Assembly: GCA_964574395.1 (NCBI GenBank)
Contig: CAZNNL010000005.1
Location: 1 to 53,700, forward strand
Reading direction: 5' to 3'
DNA from: JAXGQD01 sp964574395
GTDB lineage: Bacteria; Bacillota; Clostridia; Saccharofermentanales; Fastidiosipilaceae
Length of the DNA: 53,700 nucleotides
Shown here: piece by piece, positions 25,845 to 32,858 of the stretch
Layout: every line of letters starts with the position of its first letter
Numbering within the stretch: position 1 is the stretch's first letter
The notes under the pieces: model-generated
What the model saw: the letters and a program-made list of their open reading frames with translations, nothing else
The model's database searches: none
Told to the model about the DNA's origin: nothing
Position numbers and translations under genes: made by a program

Positions 25845-25871
25845 AAGGGTGTTCCTATCTGGAACACCTTT
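25845..25871 (+). terminator. terminator-like hairpin after the E2-like gene
   Basis: AAGGGTGTTCC (25845-25855) pairs with GGAACACCTTT (25861-25871) around a TATCT loop, with one G-T pair. The run of Ts is short, so termination may be partial. Confidence 0.55.
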
Positions 25872-26078
25872 AGTCTATCAAGAAATCATAGTACTTCAAT
25901 GATGTAATTGTTAATTAAATATGAATAATTTCTTAAATATTCACATATTTATCTGCAAAATTATCTTGTTCGCAAAGCATTTCTTATAAAATGGGATGAA
26001 AAGTCACGATAAGTTCACATTTACTACATGATTTAACGTTCAAAACAATCGTAAAACGAACGATTTTTGTTAACACTT

Positions 26079-26108
26079 ATGACAGTAAGGCTAAACTTTT
26101 GCTAAAAT
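26079..26108 (+). promoter_or_regulatory. promoter of the mazG operon
   Basis: ATGACA (26079-26084) and TAAAAT (26103-26108) are 18 bp apart and lie just before the AGGAGG of the next gene. The inverted repeat AATCGT/ACGATT at 26047-26065 sits 13 bp upstream of the -35 and may be an activator or repressor site. Confidence 0.5.
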
Positions 26109-26135
26109 CAGTCAATACGACCAGTAGGAGGAATT

Positions 26136-26393
26136 ATGCGATTAGAAGGAATCCTTTACCATGGCAATAGGCCTGGAGCTAGACACGTAGCAGTGGATGA
26201 AGAAAATGCACATCCTTTTCATAAGCAGATGGAAAACTGTTTATTAGAGATTTGTAAAACTATAGCAGTACCTATTCCTCTTTGGATGCAAAAAAACACA
26301 CGTGAATTGGGTGCATTTCACCAAACAGTCTTCACCCCCGAACAGTTTCTGGAACCGGTTCATTTTGATCGCTTTATATTAAGGATGCTCTGA
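26136..26393 (+). CDS. 85-residue conserved-looking protein of unknown function
   Basis: A small soluble protein with AGGAGG directly before its ATG. It is followed by mazG with one intervening base, so it is genuine and co-transcribed. The sequence is His-rich (eight His) with VPIPLWMQKNTRELGAFHQT and a C-terminal EPVHFDRFILRM; no Cys pair, signal peptide or membrane segment that would give a function. I do not recognise the family. Confidence 0.75.
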   Translation: MRLEGILYHGNRPGARHVAVDEENAHPFHKQMENCLLEICKTIAVPIPLWMQKNTRELGAFHQTVFTPEQFLEPVHFDRFILRML

Positions 26394-26394
26394 A

Positions 26395-27213
26395 ATGATG
26401 CAAGAACACTTTGAGCCTAAACAAGATAACTACACTTTTTCTGACTTGCGCAAACTAATTGCTTACTTGCGTTCTCCAGATGGTTGTCCCTGGGATAGAA
26501 AGCAGGATTTGGAAAGTCTTCAAAAGTACTTATTGGAAGAAAGCTATGAAAGCGTGACTGCGTTTTATTCAGGCAATACAGAAGCACATTGTGAAGAACT
26601 CGGTGATGTCTTATTGCAAGTTGTTTTTCAAACCCAAATAGCAGCTGAGGATAAGCAATTTAACCTGGAGCAGGTGATTGACACGCTGGTGCGAAAACTC
26701 GTACAGCGCCATAGCCATGTTTTTGGAGAAGACCAAGCCGCTGATCCAGAAACCGTCAAAGAACTGTGGCAAAGGAATAAAGCTAAAGAAAACGAGAGCA
26801 TGGAAAACTCCAGTCTGTTGCGTTCAATTAAGAGAGACCAAAGTCCACTTCACCAGTCTTACCATCTGCAAAAGGAAGCAGCTAAGTATGGCTTCGACTG
26901 GCCGGACCATAATGGCGCTGCCGCTAAAGTTTTGGAAGAATTGGAAGAGGTAAAAAGCGCACAATCTACGTTTGAGAAAAATGAAACAATGGGAAGTAGC
27001 GTTTTTGAAGAAGTCGGCGATTTGTTGTTCGCAGTGGTTAATCTGGCTAGAAAGCTTGCTGTTGAACCTGAAACAGCGTTGGCGCAGGCGAACAACAAAT
27101 TTATCGCACGATTCCGAGCTATGGAAAAACTCGCCCAGGAACGTGGCGATGATTTTTCCAAGCTCAGCTTAGAAGAGCAAGATACACTTTGGAATGCAAT
27201 AAAACGTATCTAA
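26395..27213 (+). CDS. mazG: MazG nucleoside triphosphate pyrophosphohydrolase
   Basis: A 272-residue housekeeping enzyme that hydrolyses (d)NTPs to NMPs and pyrophosphate. Both MazG modules are visible. The first has CPWDRKQDLESLQKYLLEES and EELGDVLLQVVFQTQIA, with the metal-binding EExxE and ExxD acidic residues. The second ends with FEEVGDLLFAVVNLARKL. AAGGATG is just upstream of two adjacent ATG codons. In Bacillus the homologue YabN lies before yabO (rqcP) and divIC; the same order is kept here with insertions. Confidence 0.95.
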   Translation: MMQEHFEPKQDNYTFSDLRKLIAYLRSPDGCPWDRKQDLESLQKYLLEESYESVTAFYSGNTEAHCEELGDVLLQVVFQTQIAAEDKQFNLEQVIDTLVRKLVQRHSHVFGEDQAADPETVKELWQRNKAKENESMENSSLLRSIKRDQSPLHQSYHLQKEAAKYGFDWPDHNGAAAKVLEELEEVKSAQSTFEKNETMGSSVFEEVGDLLFAVVNLARKLAVEPETALAQANNKFIARFRAMEKLAQERGDDFSKLSLEEQDTLWNAIKRI

Positions 27214-27260
27214 TGTATAAAGATTTTCATACCATGCTCTAGCTCTTTATTCTTTTTTGA

Positions 27261-27701
27261 TTATTCAGTTTTATTTTCTTCATCTGACCAATACATAATC
27301 TGCCAAGGTACACCAAACGGATCAAGCAAAGCACCAAAGAGCTTAGTAAAGAAAGTTGAAGCGAGTGGCATGGTGATTAGTGCACCATTTGCCTCAAACT
27401 CAGCAAAAATCCTTTTAGCTTCTTCTTCGTCATCAGTAGAATAGTTTAGTGTGATATTGTTTCCAGATGCATACTCGCCAGTTGGGTCATCAGACATCAT
27501 TAGAGTTTTGTCGCCCATGCGTATGACGGCGTGCATGATTTGATTTCCGTCAAACTTTAGAAATTCTGAATCAGTTGGGGGCATATCAGAAAAACGCATC
27601 AGTGCATCTGTGGTTCCGTTAAAGATTTTGGTATAGAGGTCTATTGCTGCTTGGCAATTTCCATTGAAACTTAGATAAGGCTCTAGTGTAATTTTTCCCA
27701 T
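27261..27701 (-). CDS. PhnB-like VOC family protein
   Basis: A 146-residue protein of the PhnB/YjdN group of glyoxalase-fold proteins. Typical phrases: ITLEPYLSFNGNCQAAIDLY at the start, DKTLMMSDDP in the middle, and GALLDPFGVPWQIMY at the end. The family is common but has no settled reaction. It is on the opposite strand between mazG and rqcP and is therefore an insertion in an otherwise conserved order. Confidence 0.88.
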   Translation of the reverse strand: MGKITLEPYLSFNGNCQAAIDLYTKIFNGTTDALMRFSDMPPTDSEFLKFDGNQIMHAVIRMGDKTLMMSDDPTGEYASGNNITLNYSTDDEEEAKRIFAEFEANGALITMPLASTFFTKLFGALLDPFGVPWQIMYWSDEENKTE

Positions 27702-27804
27702 GATGATACCTACTTTCTATTTCAGTTGCTTACGCAATAAAAAATGCAGTTCTTCAATTATAATAGAAAGCGAAGTTTGAAAATAGATTAAAGAAGGAAA
27801 GACT

Positions 27805-28080
27805 ATGAGATTAGATAAGTTTTTAAAACTCTCCCGAATCATCAAACGGAGAACTGTTGCAAATGATGTCTGCGCCCAAGGGCGTGTTAGTGTAAATGAC
27901 AAAGTTGCAAAACCAGCCACAGACATAAAAATAGGTGATGTTTTAGAAATCCGCTTCGGCACTGGACCCGTACGTCTACGGGTGCTTTCTATTGCAGAAC
28001 TTGTTAGGAAAAACGAAGCAACTGAAATGTATGAAATTTTGGCAAAACCAAAAGAGCAAGAAGAAATTAGTTTAGATTAG
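27805..28080 (+). CDS. rqcP: S4-domain RNA-binding protein RqcP (YabO)
   Basis: A 91-residue S4-domain protein: MRLDKFLKLSRIIKRRTVAN, then AQGRVSVNDKVAKPATDIKIG and GDVLEIRFG. Length, the missing extra domains and position between mazG and divIC match YabO/RqcP, which binds tRNA on the stalled 50S subunit during RqcH-driven ribosome quality control. The Hsp15 family is the other S4 option but lacks this gene context. Confidence 0.88.
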   Translation: MRLDKFLKLSRIIKRRTVANDVCAQGRVSVNDKVAKPATDIKIGDVLEIRFGTGPVRLRVLSIAELVRKNEATEMYEILAKPKEQEEISLD

Positions 28081-28139
28081 GTAGCACTATACAGATACTT
28101 TGTTCTTATTTATAGATTTCATTGGAGGACCACACGAAT

Positions 28140-29057
28140 ATGAAAAGATTCCTAAATTGTTTTAGTTCAGATTTTAACACTATGTCCAGAAAGGAATTAG
28201 TCGCAGCCATCGCACAATCCGAGGGAAGAGTACTTGTTAGTGAAACCATCGGAGCTGTACCACCTTTACTTACTGACATTACCAATGCTGAACTAGCAGC
28301 CTCATTTGGGGCAGACTTACTCATTCTCAATCTATTCGACTTGGATCTGCCATTAATTTATGGCTTACCAAAAGCAAGTGAACGTAGCGTGATTCAGGAA
28401 ATTAAATATTTAACAGGCAGACCTGTAGGCATTAATCTTGAGCCAACCACGCCGGCAGCAGCTGATGATCCAAATCCGTTTAAAATGACAAAAGGTCGGA
28501 TAGCTACTGCAGAAAATGCGCTAAAAGCAGTGAGACACGGCGTCGATTTTCTGGTGATTACGGGGAATCCTGAAACCGGCGTTAATAATGAAGGCATTGC
28601 ACATGCTTTGAAGGAGATTAGAGAAGCTGTTGGAGATAAGCTCATGCTCATTGCTGGGAAAATGCATGGTTCAGGTGTGTTAAGCGAAAGTGGTGACAAA
28701 ATAGTTTCTGAGGAAGATGTGCGCGTCTTTGTTGAAGCCGGTGCAGACGTTGTCCTACTGCCAGCACCAGGGACCGTTCCTGGAATCAGTACGGAACATA
28801 TTCGCAAGTTAGTTCAGGTGGCTCATGAAAGTGGAGCACTCACGATGACGGCCATAGGCACAAGTCAGGAAGGTGCAGATGCCGAGACAATTAAGCAAAT
28901 AGCCCTCATGTGTAAAATGTGTGGTACCGACTTGCATCATATTGGCGACAGTGGTTATATTGGTATCGCTTTGCCAGAAAATATTCTGCACTATGGCATT
29001 GCAATTCGTGGTGTAAGACACAGCTATCATAGGATGGCGGCGTCAATCCGTCGTTAA
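28140..29057 (+). CDS. predicted TIM-barrel protein (DUF7916-like)
   Basis: A 305-residue protein with alternating beta strands and helices: DLLILNLFDLDLP, TGRPVGINLEP, GVDFLVITGNPETGV, GADVVLLPAPGTVPGIS and DLHHIGDSGYIGI. The pattern fits a TIM barrel, and I recall such proteins being filed under a domain of unknown function (DUF7916) or mislabelled as haloacid dehalogenase-like. The function is unknown. The start is the ATG at 28140: GGAGG at 28124-28128 precedes it, and the upstream TTG overlaps that site. It lies between rqcP and divIC, where sporulation genes yabP/yabQ often sit in relatives. Confidence 0.7.
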   Translation: MKRFLNCFSSDFNTMSRKELVAAIAQSEGRVLVSETIGAVPPLLTDITNAELAASFGADLLILNLFDLDLPLIYGLPKASERSVIQEIKYLTGRPVGINLEPTTPAAADDPNPFKMTKGRIATAENALKAVRHGVDFLVITGNPETGVNNEGIAHALKEIREAVGDKLMLIAGKMHGSGVLSESGDKIVSEEDVRVFVEAGADVVLLPAPGTVPGISTEHIRKLVQVAHESGALTMTAIGTSQEGADAETIKQIALMCKMCGTDLHHIGDSGYIGIALPENILHYGIAIRGVRHSYHRMAASIRR

Positions 29058-29156
29058 GCCGATAGTCAATTTTTAAAATTCTCTACATTTTGTATTATTT
29101 AGCCGAAAAATCTGTTAAACTACACATGATGTAGATTTCTTAAAGGAGATAAAATA

Positions 29157-29504
29157 GTGCCTGTAAAATCAAGAAAAGAGGGAGTTCTAGATAAGCGTAA
29201 TGCCCGTCAGGCGTTAGCTAAGAAGTCTCAAAAGAGTGTTCTGCCCAAAGTGTTAGGCTTATTGGTCGTGCTTTTTGCCGTGCTCTCCTTTATTTATTTT
29301 CTTAATCAAGAAAAAGAATTCAAACGCCAACAATCCTTAAACGCACATTATGTTGAAACCTTGGCCTCGCTCGAGGAAGAAAACATTAAGTTAGAAAAAG
29401 ATAAGGAAAACATTAACTCTGATGAAAACGTCATGAAGATTGCGCATGAGCAAGGGATGATTCGTGAGGGTGAAATAATTTTTGAAGACTCCAACGGCAA
29501 TTAA
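29157..29504 (+). CDS. divIC: septum formation initiator DivIC
   Basis: A 115-residue bitopic membrane protein of the FtsB/DivIC family. A basic cytoplasmic N-terminus (about 35 residues) leads to one membrane segment, VLGLLVVLFAVLSFIYFL, then a charged coiled coil (KEFKRQQSLNAHYVETLASL...). It acts in the divisome with FtsL and DivIB. It starts with GTG, and AAAGGAG lies seven bases upstream. The position after mazG-rqcP supports the name. Confidence 0.85.
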   Translation: MPVKSRKEGVLDKRNARQALAKKSQKSVLPKVLGLLVVLFAVLSFIYFLNQEKEFKRQQSLNAHYVETLASLEEENIKLEKDKENINSDENVMKIAHEQGMIREGEIIFEDSNGN

Positions 29505-29531
29505 CAGGCGAATGTAAATGCAAGCAGAAAC

Positions 29532-29560
29532 TTGACGTAAGTTTTCAAATATTATATATT
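29532..29560 (+). promoter_or_regulatory. trxA promoter
   Basis: TTGACG (29532-29537) and TATATT (29555-29560) are 17 bp apart, about 70 bases before the thioredoxin start. Confidence 0.65.
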
Positions 29561-29629
29561 ATGAATATCTAATGTTTAACAAAAAGCAAATGCTTTGAAC
29601 ATGATAGTAGAGCTTTGAAAGGAAATAAT

Positions 29630-29944
29630 ATGAGCGAAGTAACATTAACAAAAGCAAATTTTGATGAAGTCATTCAAAACGAAAAACTCCCTGTCCTAGT
29701 AGATTTTTGGGCACCCTGGTGTGGTCCATGTAAAATGCTGGGACCTGTTGTCAGTGCATTAGCAGAAAAAACAGCCGGAAAAGCTGTCATTGCTAAACTG
29801 AACATTGATGATGAGCCCGATTTAGCAGCTAAGTTCCGTGTCATGAGTATCCCCACTTTGATGGTTTTCAAAGATGGTCAAGTGGTTGGAAAAACCGTAG
29901 GTGTTCAACCGGAAAAAGAGTTGCTAAAGTTGTTAGGACTCTAA
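29630..29944 (+). CDS. trxA: thioredoxin
   Basis: A 104-residue thioredoxin with the active site FWAPWCGPCKMLGP and the cis-proline loop MSIPTLMVF. It reduces disulfides in cytoplasmic proteins, and is a plausible electron donor for the cytoplasmic form of MsrAB. The start is the ATG at 29630, after AAAGGAAA; the upstream TTG at 29615 has no site of its own. It has its own promoter and terminator, so it is a single-gene unit. Confidence 0.96.
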   Translation: MSEVTLTKANFDEVIQNEKLPVLVDFWAPWCGPCKMLGPVVSALAEKTAGKAVIAKLNIDDEPDLAAKFRVMSIPTLMVFKDGQVVGKTVGVQPEKELLKLLGL

Positions 29945-29972
29945 TCTTAACTTAGCCAATTCGTTGTCATGG

Positions 29973-30014
29973 CTGCCATACTAAAATAAAATTTAGTGTG
30001 GCAGTTTTGTTTTG
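29973..30014 (+). terminator. trxA terminator
   Basis: CTGCCATACTAAA (29973-29985) pairs with TTTAGTGTGGCAG (29992-30004), one T-G pair in 13, followed by TTTTGTTTTG. A strong intrinsic terminator. Confidence 0.9.
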
Positions 30015-30085
30015 TATTTAAGTTTTGCCAATATGGAAAATAAACGTTAATCTATTAAAGACATTAGATGAAAGAGGGTGGCGGT

Positions 30086-30457
30086 ATGAGCGATCAAACC
30101 TACTCACAAGACTATAGTTTACTCGTCAGCATTGTAAAAGAGTCCTATGCTACTGATGTAATTAAAGCGGCGCAACAAGAAGGGGCTCACGGAGCGACCA
30201 TTGTTTTGGGCAAAGGCTTGCTAACACAAGCCCAGGCCAATTTTTTTGGTAGGCCTCTTGAAACAGGCAGACATGTTATTTTTTTGGCAGTTAGATCTGA
30301 CCGTAAAAAACAAATTATGCAGCATGTTTATAACAATACTGGACTAAAGACGGATGCGCATGGCTTAATTTTTGAGCTGCCACTTATTGGAGCTGCAGGA
30401 ATAGCGCCGATCAATGTCTTGGACAGTAAATTTGGAGATATGGAGGGAAGTCAATGA
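30086..30457 (+). CDS. PII-like signalling protein
   Basis: A 123-residue PII-superfamily protein. The core is SLLVSIVKESYATDVIKAAQ, then GAHGATIVLGKG and HVIFLAVRSDRKKQI; GATxxLGKG is the PII-like nucleotide-site loop found in several membrane-linked PII families. I choose the ATG at 30086 because GAGGGTGG lies before it, and an ATG at 30068 has nothing before it. It overlaps the DUF1538 gene by four bases. PII proteins sense ATP/ADP and 2-oxoglutarate or similar and act by binding a partner, here most likely the adjacent membrane protein. Confidence 0.8.
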   Translation: MSDQTYSQDYSLLVSIVKESYATDVIKAAQQEGAHGATIVLGKGLLTQAQANFFGRPLETGRHVIFLAVRSDRKKQIMQHVYNNTGLKTDAHGLIFELPLIGAAGIAPINVLDSKFGDMEGSQ

Positions 30458-32049
30458 TTTTTTTCCATAAACTAAAAGAAAATGTAGTTGCTGTCGTCCC
30501 CATTATTTTGATTGTTCTAATTCTACACTGGACAATCGCCCCATTAAGTACAGCGATGCTGACCGGCTATCTGTTTGGCGGATTGTTACTAATACTTGGA
30601 TTGACGATTTTTCTGATGGGGGCTGACGTCGGTGTTTTGCCTATGGGTGAATTCATAGGAGCTAACCTTAGTACAAAACAGAGATTTCCTATCTTGCTTC
30701 TTTATGTTGCAATCATAGGTTTCTCAATCACGATGGCAGAACCAGATTTGCAAGTTATGGCGAAACAAGCAGCCTCAGTCAATCCTGACATTGGTCAACA
30801 ATTACTTGTAACTTCAGTTGCGATAGGAGCAGGTCTATTCGTAGTTTTTGGTTTAATGCGTATTGTTCTGGGCTTCTCCTTAAAGACGCTGCTTTTCATC
30901 TGCTATGCATTGATTTTTATCTTGGCACAGTTTACATCGCCATATTTTGTTCCAATGGGTTTTGACTCAGGTGGTGTTACAACGGGACCCATGACCGTTC
31001 CTTTTATCATGGCGCTCGGCGTAGGGGTCGCTTCAGTTAGGCGATCAGACGATAAACATGGCAGTTCACCCGACAGCTTTGGACTTGTTTCTCTCATGTC
31101 TGTTGGCCCGATTGTTGCTGTTATGATTCTCGGAATCATTTTTAATAATGACCTTTCAGCAGCCACATTGCCAAGCTCTGAAACGTTCAATCCAGCAAAC
31201 TTTCAAGAATTGATACAAGGCTACGGAGCACAATTACCTCATACTTTAGGTGAGATAGCCATTGCCATGGTTCCTCTAACTGTGCTTTTCTTTATCTTCC
31301 AATTCTTTTATTTACAACTTCCAAAACAAAAATTCTATAGAATCCTGATAGGTTTGGTCTATACATACGTTGGCTTAGTAATCTTTCTCTTGGGTGCGAC
31401 GATGGGCTTCTCGCCTGTAGGATCGGCTATGGGTGCCTCACTTGCAATATCTGATTATGCATGGGCATTAATTCCTATTGGCTTGGTCTTAGGTTTTGCT
31501 ATCGTTTTTGCTGAACCTGCTGTATGGGTCTTAACTCAAGAAGTTGAAGAAGTAACCGCTGGACGGATTTCCAAAAAAACCATGATGGCTACGCTGGCCG
31601 TTGGTGTTGCTATTGCCGTAGGTTTAGGCTTTCTTCGTACCATGATAGGCTTTAGCGTTTGGTACTATTTAGTTCCAGGTTACTTGATTGCCCTTGCTAT
31701 GATGCCATTTACCCCCGACCCCTTTACAGGCATTGCTTTTGACTCCGGCGGTGTTGCCTCAGGGGTTATGGCTTCGACCTTTATTTTGCCATTCGCATTA
31801 GGCATATGTAGTAGTCTTGGAGGCAACGTCTTAACGGATGCGTTTGGAACAGTTGCCATGGTTGCACTCGCTCCACTCATTGCTATTCAAGCAGTTGGTA
31901 TAGCTTATAAACGTAAAGCGCAACTTAGTGAACTAGAAGAATCTAGTTTGGGCGACTACGACGATGAGTCCTTGGATGACAATGACGACGTTGTGGCCGA
32001 AGAAACTACTACAGAAACAAAGATTACGGAGGAAGATAAAGATGAGTAA
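30454..32049 (+). CDS. DUF1538 family membrane protein (internally duplicated)
   Basis: A 531-residue membrane protein with about twelve to fourteen helices in two homologous halves. The halves carry the same loop: GFDSGGVTTGPMTVPFIMAL (about residues 169-188) and AFDSGGVASGVMASTFILPF (about 429-448). Each also has a polar GAD/GAT...GxxPMG or SPVG loop and a 'TMAEPDLQV'/'VFAEPAVWV' motif. This is DUF1538, a transporter-like family with no proven substrate. The soluble acidic tail (about 25 residues) ends in a ribosome binding site for the next gene. It is sandwiched between PII-type genes with overlaps on both sides, so it is a likely PII target. Confidence 0.88.
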   Translation: MIFFHKLKENVVAVVPIILIVLILHWTIAPLSTAMLTGYLFGGLLLILGLTIFLMGADVGVLPMGEFIGANLSTKQRFPILLLYVAIIGFSITMAEPDLQVMAKQAASVNPDIGQQLLVTSVAIGAGLFVVFGLMRIVLGFSLKTLLFICYALIFILAQFTSPYFVPMGFDSGGVTTGPMTVPFIMALGVGVASVRRSDDKHGSSPDSFGLVSLMSVGPIVAVMILGIIFNNDLSAATLPSSETFNPANFQELIQGYGAQLPHTLGEIAIAMVPLTVLFFIFQFFYLQLPKQKFYRILIGLVYTYVGLVIFLLGATMGFSPVGSAMGASLAISDYAWALIPIGLVLGFAIVFAEPAVWVLTQEVEEVTAGRISKKTMMATLAVGVAIAVGLGFLRTMIGFSVWYYLVPGYLIALAMMPFTPDPFTGIAFDSGGVASGVMASTFILPFALGICSSLGGNVLTDAFGTVAMVALAPLIAIQAVGIAYKRKAQLSELEESSLGDYDDESLDDNDDVVAEETTTETKITEEDKDE

Positions 32050-32806
32050 TCCTGATATGCAATGCTATCTACAGTTTGTTGTTGTTAATAAAGGCAAATC
32101 ATCAAAAGTCACCCAGATTGCTAGACAGAATAATTGCCCGGGTAATATTACTATTCCCGCACGTGGTACAGCACATTCTGACATACTCGATATGCTAGGC
32201 CTCGAGAAACATGAAAAAGAAGTAATCTTTACTTTTGTCAGAGAAGAAGACGCTTATCGGAGTTTGCAGTCTCTGAGACAGGAACTAAAACTGGATCAGC
32301 CTGGTCATGGTATTGCTTTTCAATGTCCAATCGGCTTGAAGTTAGGATTAAAATCAATCTTTAATCTTTATGATAAAAAAGAAGCCGAGCTTCACCAAGG
32401 ACAAGCTTTAGTAGAGACAAGTGAAATGAGTGAAGAAGCATTAAAAGAAGGCATCATTGAAGACGGCCATAGGCTGCTCTATATAGTAGTGCCTCAAGGT
32501 CATGCAGATGACCTAGTAGAAAAAGCGCGTGAATCTGGTGCTGTGGGAGGTACTATTATTCATGGCAAAGGCTTTGGTGTACATGATGCTTCCTTGCTTT
32601 TTGGCATCCATATAGATCCCGAGAAAGAAATTCTATTGCTATTAGTTCGCCAGTCAGTCTGCGAAACCATCGTACGTAATTTAGTTGAAAAGGGTAGGCT
32701 TTCCGAGCCAGGACGTGGTATTTGCCTCGTGCTTCCCGTCTCACGTGTCACAGGCCTCTGGCATAAATTACCTCAACCGGATGAAACAGGGAGTCTGTTT
32801 GAGTAA
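32042..32806 (+). CDS. tandem PII-domain protein
   Basis: A 254-residue protein made of two PII-like modules. Module 1 is about residues 1-115 (YLQFVVVNKGKSSKVTQIAR, GNITIPARGT). Module 2 is about 140-254 (RLLYIVVPQGHADDLVEKAR, GGTIIHGKGFGV). Module 1 has a divergent ligand loop. The start is the ATG at 32042, overlapping the DUF1538 stop by eight bases, with GGAGG at 32028-32032. Two fused modules plus the single PII upstream could build a mixed trimeric cap on the membrane protein; that is inference. Confidence 0.82.
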   Translation: MSNPDMQCYLQFVVVNKGKSSKVTQIARQNNCPGNITIPARGTAHSDILDMLGLEKHEKEVIFTFVREEDAYRSLQSLRQELKLDQPGHGIAFQCPIGLKLGLKSIFNLYDKKEAELHQGQALVETSEMSEEALKEGIIEDGHRLLYIVVPQGHADDLVEKARESGAVGGTIIHGKGFGVHDASLLFGIHIDPEKEILLLLVRQSVCETIVRNLVEKGRLSEPGRGICLVLPVSRVTGLWHKLPQPDETGSLFE

Positions 32807-32858
32807 GGCCAGCTGTGCTAGAATATTCTGCAGTAAGCCCCCGGGCTGAGGAGGATAT

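Larger units (their letters stand above)
25785..26135 (+). other. 350-bp intergenic region with two hairpins and a two-codon frame
   Basis: From left to right: a GC hairpin CCGGCGG (25800-25806) with CCGCCGG (25813-25819); AAAGGAGGGGG then ATG AAG TAA (25838-25846), a two-codon frame with a near-perfect ribosome binding site; a second hairpin overlapping its stop (see next entry); then about 200 bp of AT-rich sequence with no gene, an inverted repeat AATCGT-N7-ACGATT (26047-26065) and the promoter of the next gene. Confidence 0.55.
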
